NCBI GenBank assembly: GCA_029262975.1
Contig: JAJCYJ010000617.1
Location: 1-6,268 of the forward strand
DNA length: 6,268 nucleotides
Direction: 5' to 3'
From: Saprospiraceae bacterium
Lineage (GTDB): Bacteria; Bacteroidota; Bacteroidia; Chitinophagales; Saprospiraceae
In this document: positions 1 through 5,952 of the stretch, piece by piece
Numbering within the stretch: the stretch's first letter is position 1
How the letters are laid out: each line of letters starts with the position of its first letter
Notes under the pieces: model-generated
Database searches by the model: none
Told to the model about the DNA's origin: nothing
The model's input: the letters and a program-made list of their open reading frames with translations, nothing else
Made by a program: the position numbers and the translations under genes

Positions 1-135
1 GAATGGCTTAAGCCAGTGTTGACGGCCATGGGCTGGCGCCTTGGCGGGCAGGATTCAGGCAGCGCGGAAATCGTGAGTTTGGTGACCCACCAAAGGTCGG
101 CAAGCATTTTTGGCGATAGAAAAAGTCACAAATGA
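1..135 (+). CDS. Possible C-terminal end of an unidentified protein (5' truncated)
   Basis: Frame 1 is open from the first base to a TGA at 133-135, giving 44 residues. The tail contains GWRLGGQDSGSAEIVSLV and ends RSASIFGDRKSHK. The other two plus-strand frames are closed almost at once (TGA at 20-22, TAA at 8-10). The stretch is visibly richer in G and C than the AT-rich DNA that begins around position 120, which fits coding or repeat-derived sequence ending here. I do not recognise a family, and 44 open codons can arise by chance in GC-rich DNA. The minus strand also has an open stretch here, so the coding strand is not certain. REP-like hairpins lie about 170 bp downstream. REP elements often flank RAYT transposase genes, but nothing in this tail shows that it is one. 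Confidence 0.35.
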   Translation, partial: EWLKPVLTAMGWRLGGQDSGSAEIVSLVTHQRSASIFGDRKSHK

Positions 136-307
136 TTTAAGTGGTAATGCCATAGAAGTTTATCCCGATATAAATCAATACCCCATTTTTGATCACTATT
201 TCATGAAAAGTGTGCACCAAATCTATCTAATAGTCGCATAATTATTTGATAATCAACTTTTAAGCGATTAGCTGAATACCCCAACGTAGAATATATGATA
301 CCTTAAA

Positions 308-331
308 CCCATAGCTGACGCTATGGGCTAC
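308..331 (-). repeat. REP-like element: perfect hairpin flanked by GTAG (minus strand)
   Basis: CCCATAGC at 308-315 and GCTATGGG at 320-327 form a perfect 8-bp stem with a 4-base TGAC loop. CTAC at 328-331 directly follows, so on the minus strand the unit reads GTAG and then the hairpin. A conserved GTAG or GGAG tetranucleotide 5' of a palindrome is the known architecture of REP sequences mobilised by RAYT (Y1-family) transposases. No T-run follows the hairpin on either strand, so an intrinsic terminator is less likely. Calling it a REP is inference from structure. Copy number in the genome would decide it. Confidence 0.5.
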
Positions 332-338
332 AAATATG

Positions 339-387
339 TGACTTCTCGTCCGGCGCCTGAGGCTATGGCCGACGGAGGCCGAAGTCA
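339..387. repeat. Imperfect GC-rich palindrome next to the REP-like hairpin
   Basis: TGACTTC at 339-345 pairs with GAAGTCA at 381-387 (7 bp). Inside it, TCCG at 349-352 can pair with CGGA at 373-376, and GCC-TGA-GGC at 355-363 makes a small apical hairpin. The right arm, 357-373, matches 315-331 of the neighbouring hairpin at 14 of 17 positions (CTGACGCTATGGGCTAC against CTGAGGCTATGGCCGAC), which suggests the two elements share an origin. Two adjacent palindromes of this kind would fit a BIME-like pair of REPs. No terminal T-run is present. Confidence 0.4.
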
Positions 388-456
388 TTAAAACATCGTT
401 TTGGTCAGGTATGAAGTTAATACTAACCTATACATAGCTAAGCTTAGAATTGAATA

Positions 457-519
457 TAAGTTGTAAAACAGTATAAATAATGAAACGTAGGCACAACCTA
501 CACTTAACCGTACAACTTA
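457..519 (-). other. Nested stem-loop just past the sulfatase stop codon, possible weak terminator or 3' UTR structure
   Basis: TAAGTTGTA at 457-465 and TACAACTTA at 511-519 are perfect 9-bp complements. Between them, GTAGG at 487-491 and CCTAC at 497-501 form a 5-bp hairpin with a 5-base loop. The structure begins 26 bases beyond the sulfatase stop on the minus strand, so it would sit in that transcript's 3' end. The inner hairpin is followed on the minus strand by GTTTCATTATTTAT, which is T-rich but not a true T-run, so termination is plausible only as a weak activity. Confidence 0.3.
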
Positions 520-544
520 AGAATATCGCACTTTCCGTCAATCC

Positions 545-2239
545 TTATCTCGGCCTGGGTATCGCCCCCGTCCTCTCCGCCCATGCCATCCACATCCCGG
601 CCATTTCTTGGACTACTTCCGGGTTTTCTTCTGCTATGTTATACACTTCGGTTCTGTCTTTTTCCATATCAAACAGTTCCCAATTTTCTAATTGTAATTC
701 AGCTACCTGATCCCATATAAAAGATCGTTTCTTACTCGCCTTGGCAATCAATTTCCATTTTCCCATCCTAACCGCACGATTGCCTTCATGCTCCCAATAA
801 ATAGCCTCTCTATCCAATGGCTCATTTGTAAAAACAGGTACCAAACTCTTTCCTTCCAATGGTGTAATTGCATTTCCATTATAGTTTTTGGGATAGGTAG
901 CCCCCGCAACATCAATACATGTTGCCATGATATCTATGAGATGGGCAGGTTCGCTGCGAAACGCCCCTTTGTCTTTTATCTCATTGGGCCAATGAGCAAT
1001 CAATGGGGTTGCGATACCTCCTTCATGTACCCAATGTTTGTATTCGCGAAAAGGAGTATTGCTCGCATTGGCCCAATTCAAACCGTAGGCAGTATAGCCT
1101 TCAGGTCCTCCGGGCCAGGCCTCTTTCATTATTTTGACAGGCTGACCATCGCGTGTAAGAAAAGGGATCATTTCTGTCTGCGGTTCATCTGCTGCCAGGG
1201 GTTGCGGATCCGTAGGTCGATCTCCAATCCAGTCTAACTCTTCCGCACATGCCCCGTTATCCTGTAAGAACAAGATGAGGGTATTATCATAGATTCCTTC
1301 TTTTTCGAGGCTGGCCACAATGCGTCCGATGCTGGCATCCATATACGTGGTCATAGCAGCATAGGTTTCCATATTTGCCAATTCCCATGCGCGGTCCGGA
1401 ATATCGTCAGACCATGGCGCAACAAAAGAATCCCGATCCGTTAATTGCCATTCCGGTTTTATAATCCCGAGCTCCTTCATTCTTGCATACCTGGTGGCAC
1501 GCATCTTGTCCCAGCCCTCATCATAGTGTCCTTTGTATTTATCAATTTCTTGCTTCGGGGCATGCATCGGCCAATGCGGTGACATATATGAGACATATAA
1601 AAAGAAAGGATTGTCCGACTGATGGTTTTCGATCCGTTCGATGGCATAATCCGTAAAATCTGTTGTAGAATAAAACCCTGATTGCGGCGCTACATATTCG
1701 TTATCATCAGTTAGTGATCTGGGATCATAAAAACTACCGGCCCCGGATATCATGCCAAAAAATTGGTCAAATCCTCGCTGTCGTGGCCAATTGCTCTTAT
1801 CTGGATTATCGATGACATAGGGCGTAACATGCCATTTGCCGGAAAGATAGGTTGCGTAACCGGCACTCTTGAGCGCTTCAGCTATCGTCACTGCATTTTT
1901 ACTTAAATCTCCGGCATATGCCGGTGTACCCCTGTCATTGACCATATGACCTATACCTGCTTGTTGGGGATAAAGACCGGTCAATAATGAGGCTCTTGTC
2001 GGGCAACACCTGGCGGCATTATAGAATTGCGTAAATCTCAACCCGCCTGCTGCAAGCGCATCCAGGTTGGGTGTTCTTATCTCCCCTCCATAACAGCCCA
2101 GGTCAGAATATCCCATGTCATCACCCATAATGAGAATGATATTGGGAGGAGCATATTTTGGAGAAGTGATAGAAGCTGGTTGACAAAAAGAAAATAGAAT
2201 ACAAGAGAATAGAAAGGTCAGGAATTTAAAATATATCAT
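545..2239 (-). CDS. Exported formylglycine-dependent sulfatase (arylsulfatase, AtsA-like)
   Basis: This type I sulfatase hydrolyses sulfate esters, using a cysteine converted to formylglycine as nucleophile and a Ca2+ site. From the ATG at 2239 it is 564 residues long, close to Pseudomonas AtsA (536). Visible residues are metal-binding D40-D41 in MGDDMG, the signature CCPTRASLLTG with target C78 and R82, GKWH with K135 and H137, H222 in SPHWP, D327-N328 in QDNG, and K401 in KHWVHEGG. These correspond to AtsA D13, D14, C51, R55, K113, H115, H211, D317, N318 and K375, so it should be active. The second Cys of CCPTR occupies the variable X position. Residues 1-19 are a hydrophobic signal sequence. 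Neither C13 nor C19 sits in a canonical lipobox, so I favour plain secretion or an N-terminal anchor. A TTG at 2269 would add ten residues before the signal core; ATG 2239 fits better. The enzyme needs a formylglycine-generating enzyme or anSME encoded elsewhere. The substrate cannot be read from the sequence. It is divergent from the PQQ dehydrogenase. Confidence 0.93.
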   Translation of the reverse strand: MIYFKFLTFLFSCILFSFCQPASITSPKYAPPNIILIMGDDMGYSDLGCYGGEIRTPNLDALAAGGLRFTQFYNAARCCPTRASLLTGLYPQQAGIGHMVNDRGTPAYAGDLSKNAVTIAEALKSAGYATYLSGKWHVTPYVIDNPDKSNWPRQRGFDQFFGMISGAGSFYDPRSLTDDNEYVAPQSGFYSTTDFTDYAIERIENHQSDNPFFLYVSYMSPHWPMHAPKQEIDKYKGHYDEGWDKMRATRYARMKELGIIKPEWQLTDRDSFVAPWSDDIPDRAWELANMETYAAMTTYMDASIGRIVASLEKEGIYDNTLILFLQDNGACAEELDWIGDRPTDPQPLAADEPQTEMIPFLTRDGQPVKIMKEAWPGGPEGYTAYGLNWANASNTPFREYKHWVHEGGIATPLIAHWPNEIKDKGAFRSEPAHLIDIMATCIDVAGATYPKNYNGNAITPLEGKSLVPVFTNEPLDREAIYWEHEGNRAVRMGKWKLIAKASKKRSFIWDQVAELQLENWELFDMEKDRTEVYNIAEENPEVVQEMAGMWMAWAERTGAIPRPR

Positions 2240-2445
2240 AATTGGACTTAAAAGAAATGAGACTGGCAAGATATGGAGGCGAAGATTAATATTTTAAGAT
2301 AGTTTAATTTAAATGAGGTGATTGTCCCTGCAAAATGCTCAATAATTTTTGATAAGGATTGGTAAAAATTAATTGAGTATTTAAATTTCTGACTCTACGC
2401 CCTTTATAGTGTGTAGATCAATATTCACTGTAACTCTTGGTATAT

Positions 2446-2479
2446 GTTCATTTTTTTTCATTCGCAAAAAAAAACGAAC
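2446..2479. repeat. A-tract inverted repeat (12 paired positions)
   Basis: GTTC at 2446-2449 and T8 at 2451-2458 face A8 within the A9 run at 2466-2474 and GAAC at 2476-2479, around the 7-base loop CATTCGC. The arms pair at 4 plus 8 positions with a small internal bulge. Another A8 run follows at 2481-2488. Such a cluster could bend DNA or extrude, and could influence either divergent promoter, but it also coincides with the end of a possible repeat remnant, so a functional role is unproven. Confidence 0.45.
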
Positions 2480-2573
2480 CAAAAAAAATGCTCTCGAAAT
2501 AATACCAGCCCGCAAGGCTAGCACCCGCACCCACTATTTCGATTTCCCAGCGCTTCTTTTGATCCTGCAAATC
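2451..2573 (-). pseudogene. Stop-free fragment without a start, possible remnant of a dispersed repeat or gene
   Basis: On the minus strand 41 codons are open between TAA at 2574-2576 and TGA at 2448-2450. The fragment contains WEIEIVGAGASLAGWYYFES and ends IFFGSFFFANEKK. There is no ATG in the frame. The stretch 2510-2550 is distinctly GC-richer than its surroundings. My recollection, which I cannot check here, is that very similar short tails ending in FESIFFGSFFFA-type strings recur in unrelated small Bacteroidetes ORFs, which would mark a dispersed DNA repeat translated by chance. It could equally be coincidental. An overlapping plus-strand frame at 2409-2597 seems less protein-like. Confidence 0.3.
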
Positions 2574-2750
2574 TTACGTTTTCTCATTTTTAAATAGAAA
2601 TAATTTAATTGTTACTTGATGAAAAAGTCATTAGTACCCACTCTAAGAGGCTAAGATCCAAATTTCTAAAACCCACTTTAATTGGTGAAAAACTATAACT
2701 ATTTACAATTATAAAATTCTTTCAAAAATTAGACACCGATTACTGACTGA

Positions 2751-2779
2751 AAAAAAGCCTGCTTTTGCGGCACGCAGGC
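2751..2779 (-). terminator. Terminator-like hairpin with U-tract on the minus strand
   Basis: GCCTGC at 2757-2762 and GCAGGC at 2774-2779 form a 6-bp GC-rich stem with an 11-base loop. On the minus strand it is followed at once by a run of T from the A-run ending at 2756. That is the form of an intrinsic terminator for minus-strand transcription, but no minus-strand gene lies to its right before the dehydrogenase, which is on the plus strand. It may therefore block antisense transcripts, mark a lost gene, or be a repeat. Its plus-strand sequence resembles the reverse complement of the hairpin at 5365-5385. Confidence 0.35.
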
Positions 2780-2914
2780 AAGTTCAGCAAGTGTGCATTT
2801 TATACAATTAGAGCTATTGTCTCAGTATTTATTTGTATTATGATAACTCTGAACTTCAATGAATGAAACCTTGATATGCAGAATCATATATAAGAACAAA
2901 ACCGTCCAATAAGC

Positions 2915-5116
2915 ATGAAGTGTCAATTTACCAGGTTTTTAATTTTAAGCATCATTGGATATGCCTTGCTCGGATGCCAATCGGAAAATCTGCCTGTTAA
3001 AGGCTCACAAGAACATATCAAGACCGTCACTAAATTAGTGGATGATGAGCGACTCTTGAATGCCTCCAAAAACCCGGGAGATTGGATCACCTATGGGCGA
3101 AACTATGCTGAGGACAGATTCAGTCCGCTCGATCAAATTGACAGGCAGACTGTTGCCGGCCTTGGATTGGGATGGGCTCTGGAACTGGGCACGAAAAGAG
3201 GGATCCAGGCTACCCCCCTGGTGGTGGACGGCATTATGTTCATCACAGGACCTTGGAGTACGGTTTATGCCATCAATGCGAGAAATGGAAAAGTGATTTG
3301 GAAATATGACCCTGAAGTACCTCGAGAAAAGGCAATTAATCTGTGTTGCGGCGTGGTCAATCGAGGGGTGGCACTTTACAAAGGAGCAGTGATCTTCGGA
3401 ACTTTGGATGGCAGATTAATTAGTCTTGATGCATCGCAGGGTTCCGTCCAATGGAGTGTACAAACGACAAGTGATGAAGATGGGTACCGTTACTCCATCA
3501 CAGGTGCTCCCAGGATAGTCAAAGGCAAGGTATTGATAGGCAATGGCGGTGCCGAATATAAGGCCAGAGGATATGTAACGGCGTATGATACCAGGACAGG
3601 AGATAAGCTTTGGCGATTCTATACTGTCCCTGGCAACCCTGGCCTGCCATTCGAACATGCAGACCTCGAGGCAGCGGCTAAAACCTGGAATGGAAGATGG
3701 TGGGAACAAGGAGGTGGGGGCACTGTCTGGGACGCAATTGTGTATGACCAGGAGCTTGATCAACTCTATATTGGAGTCGGTAATGGTGTTCACTGGGACA
3801 GGAAGGTCAGAAGCCCAGGGGGAGGAGATAATTTGTACTTATCCAGCATTGTTGCCCTAAACCCGGATGATGGATCTTATTTATGGCACTATCAAACTAC
3901 ACCGGGAGATACCTGGGATTATACGGCGACACAGCCAATTATTTTGACGGACCTGGAGCTTGATGGTCGCACTAGGAAGGTCTTGATGCAGGCTCCAAAG
4001 AATGGATTTTTCTATATGATCGACCGAACTGACGGAAGTTTCATTTCGGCTGAGCCCTATACCTACACCAGCTGGGCTTCGAACATTGAAAATGGTCGTC
4101 CGGTGGAAACGCCGGGAGCCAGGTACGATGATGGCCAAGTGCACTGGATAACACCCAGTTCTCATGGTGGCCACAACTGGCACCCCATGTCCTACAGCCC
4201 AAAGACCGGATATGTGTATATCCCGACCTTGCATAGAGCTGGTGCCCATTACTATGACTCTGAAAGTGGTTTCGTTTCTCCCGATCTACGAGGGAGTGGT
4301 CAGGGGTACAATATCAGTGCTCCTTCCAAATTGTATTTGCCTGTGGCATATGATGAAGATCCAAGAGCTCCTTCGCCCGGGACATCCTCGGGAAGGCTTG
4401 TCGCATGGGATCCGGTAAAGCAAAAGGAAGCCTGGGGCATTGACCAAGTCTTCCATTATAATGGGGGTCTTCTTTCAACTGCTGGTGATCTGATTTTCCA
4501 GGGTGATGCAGAAGGTATGTTTATCGCCAGGGATGCCTATTCAGGAGAAGTATTATGGCAATTTGATGTTCGATCAGGTGTCAATGCGCCACCTGTCACC
4601 TACCTCGTTGACGGACAACAATATGTTTCAATTGCCGTAGGATGGGGAGGTGCCCAGGGCCAGTCAGCCAAAGTGGTAGACCGTATTCATCCGGGAACAA
4701 TTTATACATTCAGAATAGGCGGGTCTGCCATACCTCCTGAAAATCTGCCAGCACTGGACAGACCTGTCACTCAATTGACAACTAATGCCTCTCCCACCAC
4801 AATCGGCAATGGTTATAATTTGTTCTCAAAATATTGTAGCGGTTGTCATTGGGGTACAGGTCGTGGAAGTGGGTCCATTCCGGACTTAACAAGCTCTTCG
4901 GATCAGGTTTTCGGAGCCTATGAGGATATCCTTTTGAATGGCTTGTTGGCCGCACAGGGTATGCCCAATTTTGGAGCTGACTTACACAAGACTGACGTGG
5001 AGAAAATCAAAGCTTATATCCTCTTCACTGCGCGGTCTCTTCAAGAAGATCCGGAAAATCATCGGACAAAATTGGCGGCATATCAAAAGTTGGCGGATTT
5101 GGACAATTTGAAATAA
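2915..5116 (+). CDS. PQQ-dependent quinohemoprotein alcohol dehydrogenase, lipoprotein
   Basis: This enzyme oxidises an alcohol to an aldehyde or acid outside the cytoplasm, with PQQ as cofactor, and passes electrons to its own haem c and on to the respiratory chain. The 733 residues are the usual length. Residues 1-21 form a lipoprotein signal with lipobox LLGC (C21), supporting the ATG at 2915. The propeller spans about 55-600, with repeated tryptophan-docking motifs such as GYVTAYDTRTGDKLW. C144-C145 is the vicinal cysteine pair that forms the ring disulfide over PQQ. E214 (GGAEY) and N290 (GVGNG) are the expected Ca2+ ligands, D335 (DTWDY) the catalytic base, and K362 (PKNGFF) the PQQ-contacting residue that is Arg in MxaF. 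The residue two after D335 is T337. Lanthanide enzymes (XoxF, ExaF/PedH) have Asp there, so this should be a Ca2+ enzyme. A cytochrome c domain covers about 630-710, with CSGCH (C641, C644, H645) and probable axial M683 (QGMPNF). The alcohol substrate is unknown. PQQ synthesis genes are not in the window. Confidence 0.95.
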   Translation: MKCQFTRFLILSIIGYALLGCQSENLPVKGSQEHIKTVTKLVDDERLLNASKNPGDWITYGRNYAEDRFSPLDQIDRQTVAGLGLGWALELGTKRGIQATPLVVDGIMFITGPWSTVYAINARNGKVIWKYDPEVPREKAINLCCGVVNRGVALYKGAVIFGTLDGRLISLDASQGSVQWSVQTTSDEDGYRYSITGAPRIVKGKVLIGNGGAEYKARGYVTAYDTRTGDKLWRFYTVPGNPGLPFEHADLEAAAKTWNGRWWEQGGGGTVWDAIVYDQELDQLYIGVGNGVHWDRKVRSPGGGDNLYLSSIVALNPDDGSYLWHYQTTPGDTWDYTATQPIILTDLELDGRTRKVLMQAPKNGFFYMIDRTDGSFISAEPYTYTSWASNIENGRPVETPGARYDDGQVHWITPSSHGGHNWHPMSYSPKTGYVYIPTLHRAGAHYYDSESGFVSPDLRGSGQGYNISAPSKLYLPVAYDEDPRAPSPGTSSGRLVAWDPVKQKEAWGIDQVFHYNGGLLSTAGDLIFQGDAEGMFIARDAYSGEVLWQFDVRSGVNAPPVTYLVDGQQYVSIAVGWGGAQGQSAKVVDRIHPGTIYTFRIGGSAIPPENLPALDRPVTQLTTNASPTTIGNGYNLFSKYCSGCHWGTGRGSGSIPDLTSSSDQVFGAYEDILLNGLLAAQGMPNFGADLHKTDVEKIKAYILFTARSLQEDPENHRTKLAAYQKLADLDNLK

Positions 5117-5150
5117 AGGTGTCTGGAACATCCAACTTCAACCTGGAAAT

Positions 5151-5165
5151 GTGCGTGGAGCGCAC
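5151..5165. other. Small hairpin 34 bases after the PQQ dehydrogenase stop
   Basis: GTGCG at 5151-5155 and CGCAC at 5161-5165 form a perfect 5-bp GC-rich stem with the 5-base loop TGGAG. No T-run follows (TAACATAAAT), so it is not a standard intrinsic terminator. It would lie in the 3' untranslated part of the dehydrogenase transcript and might protect the mRNA end. Confidence 0.3.
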
Positions 5166-5355
5166 TAACATAAATGTGCATACCTATACCAAATTGAACC
5201 TGGAATAGAAACAATAATAAAACCTAAATCATCAATGGTCATATTGAAAAATCAGCCTCAATTGATAGACACTAAGAATGAAAAAAGCATTGGCAGTTTA
5301 GAAAAAAATAATTAATCAGTACCGTGTTTAAATCATATTACATAAATTAGAATGA

Positions 5356-5671
5356 TCACGCCCGCCTGCCAAAGGCAGGGTTTTTATAAAAAATGCCTAT
5401 TCTCAAAATACTGCAATTCCGAATTAGGTATTGCCATCTCTGGCTGTTAATAAAACGCTCCTTCAGAGCTCTGATCTATTCTGATAAAAACGAAATTTTG
5501 AACTCCTCCCGGTCCTCTTCAAGTACCTAAGGGTTTTTATCTTGTATTCGAGTGTTGTAAGGTATTTCAAATTACGGGCGACAATTGCTTCAGGCGATTA
5601 CGAACATCCTTAGTCTCAGAGAAAATCACCATGATGACAAGCGTATAGACAGTCTTAACATAGTCTTTGTC
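5356..5671 (-). pseudogene. Possible decayed minus-strand gene of unknown function
   Basis: Read on the minus strand, 34 open codons (5570-5671) ending KDVRNRLKQLSPVI run into a TGA at 5567-5569. A one-base shift continues as FEIPYNTRIQDKNP (5530-5571), then TAG at 5527-5529, VLEEDREEFKISFLSE (5479-5526), TAG at 5476-5478, and IRALKERFINSQRW onward to a TGA at 5356-5358. The pieces have the charged, hydrophilic composition of real protein, and the last two share one frame. Repairing one frameshift and two TAG codons would give roughly 100 continuous residues. The final codons overlap the hairpin at 5365-5385, so the true end is probably earlier. I do not recognise a family. Chance open frames in AT-moderate DNA remain a real alternative. 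Confidence 0.25.
5365..5385 (+). terminator. Likely intrinsic terminator (plus strand)
   Basis: CCTGCC at 5365-5370 and GGCAGG at 5374-5379 form a 6-bp GC-rich stem with an AAA loop, followed by G and TTTTT at 5381-5385. This is the textbook form of a rho-independent terminator. It lies about 250 bases beyond the dehydrogenase stop, which would imply a long 3' UTR. Alternatively it is a copy of a short palindromic repeat, because its reverse complement resembles the hairpin at 2757-2779. Confidence 0.45.
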
Positions 5672-5922
5672 CTACCCTATCATCGGGGAAGCTGTTAGTG
5701 AAATTAGGGCATAGCATTGTGCAGCATTTTAGTTCGCAATTAACCTATATAATAGTTGTGTTTCCTGTTACAATTATCTAAGCGATTTTACATAGCAGGA
5801 AAAATTGAGCCATTAATACTATGTTAATTTATATTCCCAATCTTTCTAATTGTTATGAAATCCAAAACTAAGTTAAACTTCTCCTAAGTTTCACTAACAA
5901 TAGGTACTCCATATGCAATTGC

Positions 5923-5931
5923 TATAATTTG
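5923..5931 (+). promoter_or_regulatory. Candidate promoter element for the small secreted protein gene
   Basis: TATAATTTG lies 21 bases before the ATG at 5953. It contains a perfect TATAAT and nearly matches the Bacteroidetes -7 element TAnnTTTG, with three instead of two bases between TA and TTTG. A matching TTG at about -33 is not seen, so the assignment is weak. The implied leader would be very short. Confidence 0.25.
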
Positions 5932-5952
5932 CTTTAATTAAAACATCCAATT

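Larger units (their letters stand above)
136..544. other. Intergenic region with palindromic elements between the left-edge gene and the sulfatase 3' end
   Basis: No credible gene was found in these 409 bases. The first 170 bases are AT-rich with no structure I could recognise. From about 308 onward the region holds three structured elements listed separately: a perfect hairpin at 308-327 with an adjoining CTAC, a larger imperfect palindrome at 339-387, and a nested stem-loop at 457-519. An open frame at 480-710 runs antisense into the sulfatase gene and looks like a shadow of it. Confidence 0.6.
2240..2914. other. Divergent intergenic region between sulfatase and PQQ dehydrogenase
   Basis: These 675 bases must hold the promoters of both flanking genes, which start at opposite ends. 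I found no perfect match to the Bacteroidetes promoter (TTG at -33, TAnnTTTG at -7) in front of either gene. The closest candidate before the dehydrogenase is TTTATTTG at 2828-2835, with no TTG at the right distance. Both leaders are AT-rich and lack a Shine-Dalgarno sequence, as is normal for Bacteroidota. The region also contains an A-tract inverted repeat, a stop-free minus-strand patch at 2451-2573 and a hairpin at 2751-2779, each listed separately. It is long for a simple divergent promoter region. Confidence 0.6.
5117..5952. other. Intergenic region without an intact gene
   Basis: These 836 bases contain no convincing complete gene. Near the start are a short hairpin and an imperfect direct repeat. 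CCAACTTCAACCTGGAAA at 5132-5149 matches CCAAATTGAACCTGGAAT at 5189-5206 at 15 of 18 positions. A terminator-like hairpin lies at 5365-5385. Between 5356 and 5671 the minus strand shows broken protein-like reading frames, listed separately as a possible pseudogene. From about 5720 to the start of the last gene the DNA is AT-rich and shows only a possible promoter. Confidence 0.6.

Noticed and set aside
480..710. 76-codon plus-strand open frame at the sulfatase 3' end
   Set aside because: Most of it is antisense to the sulfatase coding sequence and no protein-like motif is visible.
788..1237. 149-codon plus-strand open frame inside the sulfatase gene
   Set aside because: It is fully antisense to a gene with all catalytic motifs, lacks any recognisable domain and has unnatural composition. 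It is a shadow frame.
2240..2269. TTG at 2269 as the sulfatase start
   Set aside because: It would put ten residues, including a Ser-Pro stretch, ahead of the signal core. The ATG at 2239 gives a conventional signal peptide, and there is no ribosome-binding evidence for TTG.
2409..2597. 62-codon plus-strand open frame in the divergent intergenic region
   Set aside because: It is dominated by homopolymer runs giving FFF and KKK strings. The opposite strand of the same DNA looks more protein-like, and neither is convincing as a gene.
2817..2844. Promoter candidates for the dehydrogenase (TTGTCT with TATGAT, or TTTATTTG)
   Set aside because: The first fits a sigma-70 pattern that is not typical of Bacteroidota. 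The second misses the TA of the -7 element and has no TTG at the right spacing.
3094..3110. CTATGGGCGAAACTATG inside the dehydrogenase gene, similar to the REP-like hairpin
   Set aside because: It lies in conserved coding sequence (TYGRNYA), does not form the palindrome and has no GTAG flank.
3416..4249. Minus-strand open frames (3416-3793, 3881-4249) within the dehydrogenase gene
   Set aside because: They are antisense to a strongly supported gene and contain no motifs.
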